Below, piece by piece: positions 18,439 to 26,436 of a stretch of 64,000 bases of DNA. The stretch is from positions 4,154,001 to 4,218,000 of the forward strand of contig CP143430.1 of NCBI GenBank assembly GCA_039636795.1, given 5' to 3'. The DNA is from Micrococcaceae bacterium Sec5.1. GTDB lineage: Bacteria; Actinomycetota; Actinomycetes; Actinomycetales; Micrococcaceae. How positions within the stretch are numbered: the stretch's first letter is position 1; each line of letters starts with the position of its first letter. The notes beneath the pieces were generated by a model, which had not been told where the DNA came from, did not search any database, and saw only the letters and a program-made list of their open reading frames with translations. Both the position numbers and the translations under genes were made by a program.

Positions 18439-19881
18439 ATGGCAATGTCCCTCTCTTCGCTCGTCGCTGTCCCATCCTTGAAGCTCCGCAAAACGGGTAG
18501 CGCGGAAACAACCTGGAACCAGGACATCAGTTGGGTGGCCGTGACGGAGTTGGAGGATCCCCAGCGCTTCCTCAGCGGCGGGGAATTGGTCCTCACCACG
18601 GGCCTGCGTCTGAAGAGCGCCGCAGACCAGCGCCGATTCGTCCGGCAGGTCCAGCGGGCCGGTGCAGTGGGCATCGGCTTCGGCATCGGCCTCACCCACG
18701 AATCCGTTCCAGAGGCTCTCATCGCCGAAGCCAACCGGTGGGGCTTGCCCCTGGTTGAAGTACCCTACGAGATACCCTTCATCGCTATCGGAAAGCTCGT
18801 TGCCGAGTCGCACTCAGCTGACCACTATTCAAACTTGGAACGGCTCCTGGCCGGGCACCAGATCCTGGCCCGGTCGCTCCTCACTGGCGGCGGCCTGGGC
18901 GAGCTCCTGAAACAGTTGGGCAGCATGCTGCGCACCGATGTTGTGCTCACCCAGTTCAGCGCGCAGCTTTACAACAGCGTTCCCGGGAAACCGGCGCCGA
19001 CGGCGGATGGCTGGGCTTCGTACCCGATTCCCACCGGCCGCAGGGACGCCTGCACGCTGTGGTTGCGGCAGCCGTTCGTGGACTCGGGGATCGTCAGCTA
19101 CGCGCAGAACCTCATCAGTGTTGAGCTGAACAACATGGTCAAGCAGCGCCAGGCCCAGCGCGCGATGGCCGGGCAGGTGCTGGACGACGTCATCCACGGA
19201 ACCTTGGAAACCATAGAGGCCGCCCGCCGTCTGGCAGGCGTCGGAATCAACAGCACCCGGAAGAACGTGGTGCTCGTGGCAGAGTCCACGGCACACCACA
19301 AACAACTGATCAGCATCTCCCTGCCCCAGGCGCTGGAAGCCGGCGTTAGCGCCGTCGTCGGGAAGGACCTGGTCACGGTCATCACCGACGACGGCAGCTC
19401 CGCGACGGCCTTGGCCAAGAGCCTGAGCGACCATTTGCAGGAAGCCGGGATCCACGCCGTGATCGGAATCGGCGGCGCCTACACGAAGCCAAACGGCCTG
19501 CGCTGGAGCTATTTTGAAGCGCGCGACGCCGTGGCGCACGGCTTGCCGGTCAACGAACCCGAGCGGCTGAGCCTGACATCCCTCCTGCTGGCGAGCGAGG
19601 ATGTTCCGTTGGCCGACATGGCCAGCGAATCGCTTACTCCGTTAAGGAAGTTCGACGCCGCCCATGGCTCTGAACTGGTAGCCACACTGGAGAGCTACCT
19701 TAACCACAATGGCTCCGTCGCCGCCGTCGCCGAATCCCTGACCCTGCACCGCAACACCGTGCGGTACCGGCTGGCCCAGATCACCGAACTGACGGGCTAC
19801 GACCCGTCGCAAACCCAGGATCGAGTGCAGCTTTGGCTCGCCCTGGCGGTGCAGCGGCTGGGTTCTCGCAACCCGCGGTAG
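18439..19881 (+). CDS. PucR-family transcriptional regulator
   Basis: A 480-residue regulator with the PucR layout: an N-terminal PucR domain (SWVAVTELEDPQRFLSGGELVLTTGLRLK, residues about 33-61, with the conserved GGELVLTTG), a central GGDEF-like region, and a C-terminal helix-turn-helix (residues about 415-470) with the diagnostic ESLTLHRNTVRYRLAQITELTG. It is divergent from patD-gabT across 137 bases and therefore probably controls that operon in response to GABA or a related amine. ATG 18439 and ATG 18445 are both possible; TACGCT lies seven bases before the first, and TTGACC-N17-TAACCA-N6 leads to the second. Neither has a ribosome site. Confidence 0.9.
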   Translation: MAMSLSSLVAVPSLKLRKTGSAETTWNQDISWVAVTELEDPQRFLSGGELVLTTGLRLKSAADQRRFVRQVQRAGAVGIGFGIGLTHESVPEALIAEANRWGLPLVEVPYEIPFIAIGKLVAESHSADHYSNLERLLAGHQILARSLLTGGGLGELLKQLGSMLRTDVVLTQFSAQLYNSVPGKPAPTADGWASYPIPTGRRDACTLWLRQPFVDSGIVSYAQNLISVELNNMVKQRQAQRAMAGQVLDDVIHGTLETIEAARRLAGVGINSTRKNVVLVAESTAHHKQLISISLPQALEAGVSAVVGKDLVTVITDDGSSATALAKSLSDHLQEAGIHAVIGIGGAYTKPNGLRWSYFEARDAVAHGLPVNEPERLSLTSLLLASEDVPLADMASESLTPLRKFDAAHGSELVATLESYLNHNGSVAAVAESLTLHRNTVRYRLAQITELTGYDPSQTQDRVQLWLALAVQRLGSRNPR

Positions 19882-19928
19882 GCCATCCGCGAGCTCGTAC
19901 AGAGAGGTTCGCCACAAAAGTCTAGACA

Positions 19929-19947
19929 TTAGACGTCAAACGTCTAA
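19929..19947. promoter_or_regulatory. Perfect operator, probably for the GntR/FCD regulator
   Basis: TTAGACGT-CAA-ACGTCTAA is a perfect 8-3-8 inverted repeat, the size and symmetry used by FadR/FCD-type GntR dimers. It overlaps the probable -10 element TAACCT (19945-19950) of the CynX-type transporter gene, so a bound repressor would block RNA polymerase directly. Confidence 0.75.
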
Positions 19948-19950
19948 CCT
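19945..19950 (+). promoter_or_regulatory. Putative -10 element, leaderless CynX-type gene
   Basis: TAACCT ends six bases before ATG 19957; there is no ribosome site. The right half of the 19-bp operator covers its first bases. Confidence 0.55.
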
Positions 19951-19956
19951 TTACAT

Positions 19957-21237
19957 ATGGCTGCGACGACCCCTCTTAACCCCACCACAGGAAACATCCC
20001 TACGATTGCCACTGCTGCCCCGGCAACAAACCAGCGCCTGGCAGTCCCCAAGACGCGCGTCGTCGCCGTCGTCGGCATCATTGCCGTAGTGCTTATTGGG
20101 CTGAACCTTCGCGCCGGAATCACCAGCGCCGCAGCGCTCTTCCACGAGCTGCAGCAAGTGTTGGGCTACGGGGCCTTGGTAGCGTCAATCCTGCCCTCGA
20201 TTCCGCTGCTGTGCTTCGCAGTTGCAGGGATGGGGACCTCGTGGCTGACCCGCCGTGTGGGTGTGGAGAAAGCTATCGCCATCGCCTTGGCCTTGCTGGC
20301 CGGGGGCTTGCTGGTGCGTGGCGTTCCAGCCACCGGTGCCCTGCTCGGCGGAACGGTTCTGGCGATGTCCGGCCTTGCAGTGTGCAACGTGGCCATGCCG
20401 TCGTTCATTCGCGAGCACTATTCGGACCGCACCTCCATGATGACCGGCCTCTACACCTTCACAATGTCCGGTGGCGCTACCTTCGCGGCTGCCGTGAGCG
20501 TTCCCTTGGCGCAGCAGCTCGGTTCGCCATCGATGGGCCTTGCTGCCTGGGGCATCCTGGGTGTCGCAGCGCTGCTCGGCTTCCTGCCGGTGGTCCTGCA
20601 CTCGCACCGGAACTCCACCAAGACCGACCGTCCGCGCGTATCCATGTGGCCCCTGCTACGCACCCGCCTGGGCATCCTGATCACGGCCATCTTCACCTTC
20701 CAGGCCTTCCTCGCCTACGCCGTGATGAGCTGGTTCGCCTACATCCTCACGTCCCAGGGCCTCAGTGCCTCGGAAAGCGGGCTGCAGTTTGGCGTCATGC
20801 AGCTGGTCTCCGTGGCCGCCGGCATGATCCTGCTTGCCTTCGGTTCCAGGCCCGGAATGCTGCGGCCTGCCCTCTACCTTGCAAGCAGCTCCACCTTGGT
20901 TGCGATCGCCGCCATGATCTGGCTGCCGACCTCCCTGGCGTTCGTTTCCGCCGTGCTCTTTGGGTTTGGTTTGGGCATCTTCCCGCTGGTCCTGGTAATC
21001 ATCAGCCGCAGCGGACGGTCGACGGCGGAAACCACCGCGCTCTCCACGATCGCCCAATCACTGGGATACTTGATTGCGGCAATTGGCCCCTTTGGCATGG
21101 GGCTGCTCCACAGCGCAACGGGCGGCTGGGCGCTGCCCCTGAGCTTGCTGTCCATCGTGGCGGTGGCCCTCATGGTTACTTGCCACATGCTCACCAGCAA
21201 GCGCACTGCCACCAAGACCGGACCGAGGACAGCATGA
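19957..21237 (+). CDS. CynX/NimT-family MFS transporter
   Basis: A 426-residue membrane protein with about 12 hydrophobic segments. The start of the core, LIGLNLRAGITSAAALFHELQQ near residue 47, is the CynX/NimT family signature (cyanate or 2-nitroimidazole transporter branch), as is the CNVAMPSFIREHYSDR loop near residue 142. The true substrate is unknown; no cyanase gene is nearby. Its stop codon overlaps the start of a GntR/FCD regulator gene by four bases (ATGA), so the transporter and its regulator are co-translated. A perfect inverted repeat sits directly in front of the start. A small carboxylate or similar anion would fit an FCD regulator, but that is inference. Confidence 0.88.
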   Translation: MAATTPLNPTTGNIPTIATAAPATNQRLAVPKTRVVAVVGIIAVVLIGLNLRAGITSAAALFHELQQVLGYGALVASILPSIPLLCFAVAGMGTSWLTRRVGVEKAIAIALALLAGGLLVRGVPATGALLGGTVLAMSGLAVCNVAMPSFIREHYSDRTSMMTGLYTFTMSGGATFAAAVSVPLAQQLGSPSMGLAAWGILGVAALLGFLPVVLHSHRNSTKTDRPRVSMWPLLRTRLGILITAIFTFQAFLAYAVMSWFAYILTSQGLSASESGLQFGVMQLVSVAAGMILLAFGSRPGMLRPALYLASSSTLVAIAAMIWLPTSLAFVSAVLFGFGLGIFPLVLVIISRSGRSTAETTALSTIAQSLGYLIAAIGPFGMGLLHSATGGWALPLSLLSIVAVALMVTCHMLTSKRTATKTGPRTA

Positions 21238-21914
21238 CCCTAACCCCTTCGCATCGCCCGGCCCTGGCCGAGGAGATCACCGCCAAGCTGCGGGACATGA
21301 TCAAGTCAGGCGAATGGCCGCTGCAGGAGCGGATCCCGGCAGAGCCTGAACTCATGGCGAGCCTTGGCGTTTCGCGGGGCACTCTCCGCGAGGCCATCAA
21401 GGCGTTGGCGCACTCGGGCATGCTCGAAGTACGCCGGGGAGATGGCACGTATGTGCGTGCCAACAGCGAAATGTCCGGCGCGGCCCAGCGCATGTACTTG
21501 GAGCACACCCAGGAACACATCGTCGAAGTACGGCTTGGTTTGGACACGCAGGCGGCCCGCCTCGCCACAAAGCACGCAACCGTGGAAGACCTGGCCGAGA
21601 TGCGCCGCCTCCTGGCCCTGCGCCATGACGCCTGGCAGTCCGAGGACTACCCCACCTGGGCGCGCTCCGATTGGGAATTCCACGAACGCGTTGCCCTGGC
21701 ATCCGGAAACCCGCTGCTGCATCAGCTCTATGTCTCCTTTGGCGGGGTCTTCCACAACGACCTCCTCCGCCAGCAACGCAAGGAAGGCTTCAACGGCATT
21801 CCCCGCGAGGGCCACGACGAACTCGTGGACGCGTTGGAAGCACACGATCCCGACGCCGCCGTTCAGAGCGTCTACCGGAACCTCGATTTCTGCGCGGACA
21901 AAACCCCGCGGTAG
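21234..21914 (+). CDS. GntR-family regulator, FadR/FCD subfamily
   Basis: A 226-residue regulator. Residues about 8-75 are the GntR winged helix (IPAEPELMASLGVSRGTLREAIKALAHSGMLEVRRGDGTYV, given by its position near residues 34-75), and residues about 90-215 the helical FCD ligand domain, including the metal/acid-binding DWEFHERVALASGN segment and the later EGHDELVDALEAHD histidine. ATG 21234 overlaps the transporter stop. A much longer open frame continues upstream, but it is the shadow of the transporter gene. It probably represses its own operon at the 19-bp operator at 19929; the bound effector is likely a carboxylic acid, as in other FCD proteins. Confidence 0.92.
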   Translation: MTLTPSHRPALAEEITAKLRDMIKSGEWPLQERIPAEPELMASLGVSRGTLREAIKALAHSGMLEVRRGDGTYVRANSEMSGAAQRMYLEHTQEHIVEVRLGLDTQAARLATKHATVEDLAEMRRLLALRHDAWQSEDYPTWARSDWEFHERVALASGNPLLHQLYVSFGGVFHNDLLRQQRKEGFNGIPREGHDELVDALEAHDPDAAVQSVYRNLDFCADKTPR

Positions 21915-21936
21915 CCCTTCGTTAGTCGTCGCCAGG

Positions 21937-21991
21937 CCGCTAAGTCGTTGCCAACCCGCTCATCCGTTGTTGCCCTACCACGGCTTAGCGG
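21937..21991. terminator. Hairpin between convergent genes
   Basis: CCGCTAAG (21937-21944) and CTTAGCGG (21984-21991) pair across a 39-base loop between the gntR and MBL-rhodanese gene ends. The loop is long and there is no T-run. Confidence 0.4.
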
Positions 21992-22003
21992 GGCAGCAAC
22001 GTC

Positions 22004-23383
22004 TCAAGGCACGGTCTCGATTCCCACCCCGGCCGCGTCCTTGAACCTCGCGTCGATCAGGACAACGTCCCGTCCCGCCCGGTCCAGGAGACTCGCTGCG
22101 ACACTCGCCCGATATCCCGTGGCACAGTGCACCCAGATCCTGGCGTCCGGCAGCTCGGTGATCCTGCCGAGCAACTCGTAGACCGGAAAATTGAGTGCTC
22201 CTTTGACGTGCAAGGCCTTGTATTCCTCCGGACGGCGAACGTCCAACACCACGTCATCCGGCGCCCGGCCCTTGAGGAGCGCAGCCCAGTCCCCGTGCTC
22301 GTAGCGCGCCCGTGGATGGCCCGGTGCCAGAGCGCCGATGTCCGAACCACCCGCTTCAGGCCCGACGGCGGCATCCGGACTCTCGATGCCAATCCTCGCC
22401 AAATCGCGGATCGCCTTCTCCACCTCATCCAACGGGCCCAGCAAGGTAAGGGGTTGGTTCCATGGGATCACCCAGCCGAGATAGCTGGTGAAGTTATCGC
22501 CTCGTCCGTATTCGAAGCTCACACTGCCTTGGAGATGGCTGTCTGCGAAGGCCACCCTGTGCCGCAGATCCACCACCCACTCCCCCGCGCCCAAACGCCG
22601 GCCCAGCTCTGCGGCGTCCACAGAATCAGGTACCTCCAGGTTCGGCACACCGGGCCCGGCCGCATTGAGGGGGCTCATGTGCGCGTAGTAGGCCGGGTAG
22701 TCTGTGATGTTCTCCAACAACTGGGCCACGAAATGGTCCTCGTTGGGATCAGTCAGGGCAGGGTTGGCGGCCGCTTGCTCACTAATGGTTGATGCCTTCA
22801 CCTTGCTGGAGGGCCCCACGGAGCAAAAGGAACCGAAGCCGTGTGTTGGATAGAGAAACGCCTCGGGTTTCGCCAGATCCACCAGTCGCCGAACCGATGA
22901 ATACTGATCGTGTGCCAACTTCGCAGTGTCGTCGGGCGAGACGAGGTCCGTTCTCCCGACTGAACCGTAGAGCAAGCTGCCACCGGAAAACACAGCCTCA
23001 GGGCCGCCGTCGTGCGCGTCCTCCCGGACCACGTACGAGAGGTGTGTGTGCGTATGGCCAGGCGTCGCAACTACCGAAACGGAAAGCCGGCCGACGTGAA
23101 ACACCTGTCCATCCGTGACGGGAACGCGGGTGAACTCCACGTGGTCATCAGCATTGACCAGATAAGCGGCATCGTGCGCTTGGGCGAGCAGCAGACCACC
23201 AGTGACGTAGTCGTTGTGCAGGTGGGTTTCGGCCACGTGGGTGATCCGGACGCCAGCCTCAACAGCCGCCGCCTCTATCCGATCGGTGTCCCGCTGGGGG
23301 TCGATCACCAAGGCCACCCGGCCGTCATGCACCAGGTAGCTCCGGTCCCCCAACTGGGGTGTTTCGATGACGACGACGTCCAT
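22004..23383 (-). CDS. Metallo-beta-lactamase-fold/rhodanese fusion (persulfide dioxygenase-sulfurtransferase-like)
   Basis: A 459-residue fusion. Residues 1-235 are an MBL-fold domain of the ETHE1/persulfide dioxygenase type, with metal motif HLHNDY at residues 54-59, PGHTHTHLS near residue 109, and a later PTHGFGSFC. The usual HxHxDH is changed to HxHxDY, as in a subset of such fusions. Residues about 250-345 look like a rhodanese domain without an active cysteine. Residues about 365-455 are an active-type rhodanese with Cys420 in WVHCATGYRAS. Such proteins oxidise persulfide sulfur to sulfite or thiosulfate. The nearby sirohaem and FprA genes make a sulfur role plausible. It is convergent with gntR and is followed upstream by a repeat element and fprA copy 2. 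Confidence 0.87.
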   Translation of the reverse strand: MDVVVIETPQLGDRSYLVHDGRVALVIDPQRDTDRIEAAAVEAGVRITHVAETHLHNDYVTGGLLLAQAHDAAYLVNADDHVEFTRVPVTDGQVFHVGRLSVSVVATPGHTHTHLSYVVREDAHDGGPEAVFSGGSLLYGSVGRTDLVSPDDTAKLAHDQYSSVRRLVDLAKPEAFLYPTHGFGSFCSVGPSSKVKASTISEQAAANPALTDPNEDHFVAQLLENITDYPAYYAHMSPLNAAGPGVPNLEVPDSVDAAELGRRLGAGEWVVDLRHRVAFADSHLQGSVSFEYGRGDNFTSYLGWVIPWNQPLTLLGPLDEVEKAIRDLARIGIESPDAAVGPEAGGSDIGALAPGHPRARYEHGDWAALLKGRAPDDVVLDVRRPEEYKALHVKGALNFPVYELLGRITELPDARIWVHCATGYRASVAASLLDRAGRDVVLIDARFKDAAGVGIETVP

Positions 23384-23397
23384 ACCTCAGGTTAAAG

Positions 23398-23460
23398 CAA
23401 CGCGGGGTCACTTAAGCACCATGCGGAAGCCCGGAAAGGTGCATAAGTGACCCCGCGTTG
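23398..23460. repeat. Palindromic element, AACGCGGGGTCA family (copy 1)
   Basis: CAACGCGGGGTCACTTA (23398-23414) pairs perfectly with TAAGTGACCCCGCGTTG (23444-23460), extended by GCACC/GGTGC inside. It lies between the fprA copy 2 end (23464) and the start side of the MBL-rhodanese gene. The outer arms are shared with the element at 35328-35398 while the interior differs. Confidence 0.9.
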
Positions 23461-23463
23461 AAA

Positions 23464-24930
23464 TTAAACTTCGGCTGCTACACCGTCGCGGGAGATGTTG
23501 ACCATGTCCTCGCGCGGCACAACCTTGATGCGCTCACGCGTGACCTCAACACCGTGGGAGCCGCCAGCCTCGGTGGCTGCTGCGCCGAGCGCGAGCTCGT
23601 GGGCGTCCAGAGCCAGCCAGCCTTCCCAGCTGGTGAACTGCACGCCGCGGGAGTCCAGGAGATCCACGACGGCGTCTGCCGCCGGAACCTCGGCGAACGG
23701 CAGGTTTTCGCGGTCCTCCAGGAGGTACGTCACGGTCTCAAGGGCATCGCCCTTGGTGTGACCGATGAGGCCGACCGGACCACGCTTGATCCAGCCCGTG
23801 GCGTAGAGGCCCGGTACGTGCTGGCCGTCGGCGTCAAGGACGCGGCCGCCGTCGTTGGTCACGACGCCCTTCTTGTGGTCGAACTCGACGTCCGGGAGGG
23901 CCGAACCGAAGTAGCCGATGGCGCGGTACACGGCCTGGACCGGGTAGTCGACGAACTCGCCGGTGCCGCGGGCGTTGCCCGTGCCGTCCAGCTCGGTGCG
24001 CTCGAACTTGATGCCGGCAACCTTGCCCGGAGTTTCCGGGGAGTCGACGATCTCAACCGGGCTGTGCAGGAAGTGCAGGTGGAGGCGACGCGAGGCCTTG
24101 AGCTCGGAGAGGTCCTCGGGCTGCTCGGCGATCCAGTTGGTGAGCGTGCCAACCATGGTCTTGGTCTGGTTGTTCGTCTGGACCTGGCGGTCGGACTCTT
24201 CGTCGAATTCGAAGTCCTCGGCGTAGAGGATGATGTCTACGTCCTTGGAGTGCGAGAGTTCGCGGAGTTCCAGCGGGGTGAACTTCACCTGCGCGGGGCC
24301 GCGGCGGCCGAAGACGTGAACGTCCGTGACCGGGGAATTCTTCAGGCCGGCATAGACGTTGTCCGGGATTTCGGTGACCAGGAGGTCGTCGGCGTGCTTG
24401 GACAGGACGCGGGCGACGTCAAGGGCAACGTTGCCGTTGCCGAGGACAGCGATTTCCTTGGCGTCCAACGGCCATTCGCGAGAAACGTCCGGGTGTCCGT
24501 CGTACCAGGAGACGAAGTCGGCGCCGCCGAAGGAACCCTCAAGCTCGATGCCCGGGATGTTCAGGTCCGCATCCTTGATGGCGCCAGTGGCGAAGATAAC
24601 CGCGTCGTAGTGCTTGCGGAGGTCCTCGATGGAGATGTCCGTGCCGTAGTCAACGTTGCCGAAGAAGCGGATGTCGCCGCGGTCCAGGACCTTGTGCAAG
24701 GCATTGACGATGCCCTTGATGCGGGGGTGGTCCGGAGCCACGCCGTAACGGATCAGGCCATACGGTGCCGGGTAGCGGTCAAAGAGGTCGATGCTGACGT
24801 TGAGCTCGCCGCTCTTGACGGCCTCGCTCTTGGTCAGGATGTCTGCTGCGTACACGCCGGCAGGGCCGGAGCCGATGACGGCGACGCGAAGCGGACGGTC
24901 CGCAGAACCTACGGGAGTGCTAATTGACAC
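23464..24930 (-). CDS. fprA: Ferredoxin/adrenodoxin-NADP+ reductase, FprA type (copy 2)
   Basis: A 488-residue FAD/NADPH reductase nearly collinear with the copy at 12372-13820. The GSGPAGVYAADILTKSE FAD motif, GNGNVALDVARVL NADP motif and ATGWIKRGPVGLIGHTKGDA block are all intact. Long stretches are identical by eye; differences cluster in the linker regions. The start GTG 24930 has AAGGA at eight bases. It is downstream of the sirohaem gene cysG, separated by a long hairpin. In corynebacteria an fpr gene (fpr2) lies with the assimilatory sulfate-reduction genes and supplies electrons to sulfite reductase. This copy is the better candidate here for that role; copy 1 may serve other ferredoxin users. 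Confidence 0.95.
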   Translation of the reverse strand: MSISTPVGSADRPLRVAVIGSGPAGVYAADILTKSEAVKSGELNVSIDLFDRYPAPYGLIRYGVAPDHPRIKGIVNALHKVLDRGDIRFFGNVDYGTDISIEDLRKHYDAVIFATGAIKDADLNIPGIELEGSFGGADFVSWYDGHPDVSREWPLDAKEIAVLGNGNVALDVARVLSKHADDLLVTEIPDNVYAGLKNSPVTDVHVFGRRGPAQVKFTPLELRELSHSKDVDIILYAEDFEFDEESDRQVQTNNQTKTMVGTLTNWIAEQPEDLSELKASRRLHLHFLHSPVEIVDSPETPGKVAGIKFERTELDGTGNARGTGEFVDYPVQAVYRAIGYFGSALPDVEFDHKKGVVTNDGGRVLDADGQHVPGLYATGWIKRGPVGLIGHTKGDALETVTYLLEDRENLPFAEVPAADAVVDLLDSRGVQFTSWEGWLALDAHELALGAAATEAGGSHGVEVTRERIKVVPREDMVNISRDGVAAEV

Positions 24931-24958
24931 GGCTGTGTTCCTTCTTCTTGTTCAGTCC

Positions 24959-25025
24959 TCCCAACCAGGTCGCAGTTGTGCGCGTTTTGAGGGCTCAAAA
25001 CGCGCTCTGCTGCTACCTAGTTGGG
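24959..25025. repeat. Long imperfect palindrome between cysG and fprA copy 2
   Basis: Inner arms GCGCGTTTTGAG (24980-24991) and CTCAAAACGCGC (24994-25005) are perfect with a two-base loop. Outer arms CCCAACcAGGT (left) and ACCTaGTTGGG (25015-25025) pair with one mismatch, with a CTGC/GCAG pair between. It probably acts as the terminator of cysG. Confidence 0.85.
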
Positions 25026-25032
25026 CCGGGGG

Positions 25033-26310
25033 CTAGTTACTGCGGACGCGGGGACGGTTGGGGCTAATCGTGCTGTAGTCAGCGGTCTTGAAATGCTGTG
25101 GGGCGAAGGGGCTGACACGGACAACATCGCCGATCACGATGACCGCGGGATTGGCCACGCCGACGGCCTCAGCCTGGTCCGCGATGGTTCCCAACGTGCC
25201 GATCGTGACGCGCTGATCCGGCAAATACCCGTTCTCAACGATACCTACTGGAGTGTCCAAAGGCAGACCCGAGCCAGCCAGGGCGGCTGCGGAATCGCGC
25301 AATTGAGCCACACCCATGAGCAAAACCACAGTGTGATCCGGCCGGGCGGGGACCTCGGAAAGCTCTTCGTGACCGGTCACGACGCTGAAACCCTTGGCCA
25401 AACCGCGATGCGTGACGGGGATACCAGCAGCTGCGGGAACCGAAATGGCCGACGTCACGCCGGACACCACTTCAACCTCGACGCCGTGCTGCCGGCAGAA
25501 CTCTGCTTCCTCGCCGCCGCGCCCCAGGACATAGGGGTCGCCGCCTTTGAGGCGGACCACGCGGTTGCCCTTGAGGGCTTCGTCCACGAGGATCCGGTTG
25601 ATCTCAAGCTGCGGCACCGGGTGATGGCCCGGCGTTTTGCCGACCTCGATCACGCGGACATCGGGAGCCAGTTCCTTGAGCAGCTCACGCGGGCCAAGAC
25701 GGTCGGCAACCACGACGTCGGCCTGGCCCAGCAAGCGTCGACCCCGGACTGTGATGAGTCCCGAGTCGCCAGGGCCGCCGCCGACCAGCGCAACAGAACC
25801 AGCAGGCGCTTTGCCGGCAGCGTCAGGTTTGCGGTGACGGCGAAGCGGCAGGTCTCCGGTTTCCAAGGCAGTGGCTACAGCATCGCGAAGCGCCATGGCG
25901 CGGCGAGGGTCTCCCCCTGCATTGATGGCGATCTTGACGTCATCCACCACGGCCACGGCGGGCGTCCAGGCAGCTGAGGATTCGTGGTCCGAGGCGTTGA
26001 CGCACCAGACGCGCTGCGCTTCGGCGTCGGCTGATACCTGGGTGTCCACGGCGGCAGTGCCCGTGGCGGTCTGAACGAACCAGACGCCGTCGAGGTCTGA
26101 TGTGCGGTACTCGCGCGGCTCCCAGATGAGGAGTCCAGCGTGGGCGAGCCCGCGGAGGTTTTCGGAGGCAACGGGAGCGACCACGGTGACCTTCGCACCG
26201 GCGTCGAGCAGTCCCTTGGCACGGCGCTCCGCGACGGGCCCGCCGCCCACAACCAGCACCGGGCGGCCGAGCAGCCGCAGTGCCGTGGGGTAAATGTCCT
26301 GTATTGCCAT
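25033..26310 (-). CDS. cysG: Sirohaem synthase: precorrin-2 dehydrogenase/uroporphyrinogen-III methyltransferase fusion
   Basis: A 425-residue CysG-like fusion. Residues 1-150 are the NAD-dependent precorrin-2 dehydrogenase part ([31 protein letters not shown]), and residues about 165-410 the SAM-dependent uroporphyrinogen-III C-methyltransferase ([22 protein letters not shown] and the [16 protein letters not shown] block). Iron insertion may be done by the separate chelatase at 44705. The product, sirohaem, is the cofactor of Sir at 42810. ATG 26310 is chosen because TTGAAG-N18-TACAGT-N6 ends right at it, a leaderless promoter. The open frame extends 36 codons further up, but without family similarity. 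Confidence 0.93.
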   Translation of the reverse strand: MAIQDIYPTALRLLGRPVLVVGGGPVAERRAKGLLDAGAKVTVVAPVASENLRGLAHAGLLIWEPREYRTSDLDGVWFVQTATGTAAVDTQVSADAEAQRVWCVNASDHESSAAWTPAVAVVDDVKIAINAGGDPRRAMALRDAVATALETGDLPLRRHRKPDAAGKAPAGSVALVGGGPGDSGLITVRGRRLLGQADVVVADRLGPRELLKELAPDVRVIEVGKTPGHHPVPQLEINRILVDEALKGNRVVRLKGGDPYVLGRGGEEAEFCRQHGVEVEVVSGVTSAISVPAAAGIPVTHRGLAKGFSVVTGHEELSEVPARPDHTVVLLMGVAQLRDSAAALAGSGLPLDTPVGIVENGYLPDQRVTIGTLGTIADQAEAVGVANPAVIVIGDVVRVSPFAPQHFKTADYSTISPNRPRVRSN

Positions 26311-26316
26311 AAAAAA

Positions 26317-26345
26317 ACTGTAGGGCGGGCCCGTAACATGCTTCA
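26317..26345 (-). promoter_or_regulatory. Leaderless promoter of cysG
   Basis: On the minus strand, TTGAAG is followed after 18 bases by TACAGT (26322-26317), then six T bases and the ATG at 26310. There is no ribosome site. Confidence 0.65.
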
Positions 26346-26436
26346 AAGGCTCGGAAACACCCGGTAACGCTGGGTAATCCAGCGTCACATACGCGTCATC
26401 CCTTGTTTCCGCCGGCAAACGTCCGGAAACCGGCCG

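Noticed and set aside
20211..21914. 567-codon open frame running into the GntR gene
   Set aside because: Its first 341 codons lie over the CynX-type transporter in another frame and show no family features; the regulator starts at ATG 21234.
23458..24927. 489-codon open frame antisense to fprA copy 2
   Set aside because: Mirror frame of a well supported gene; a similar antisense frame appears opposite fprA copy 1, as expected from codon use.
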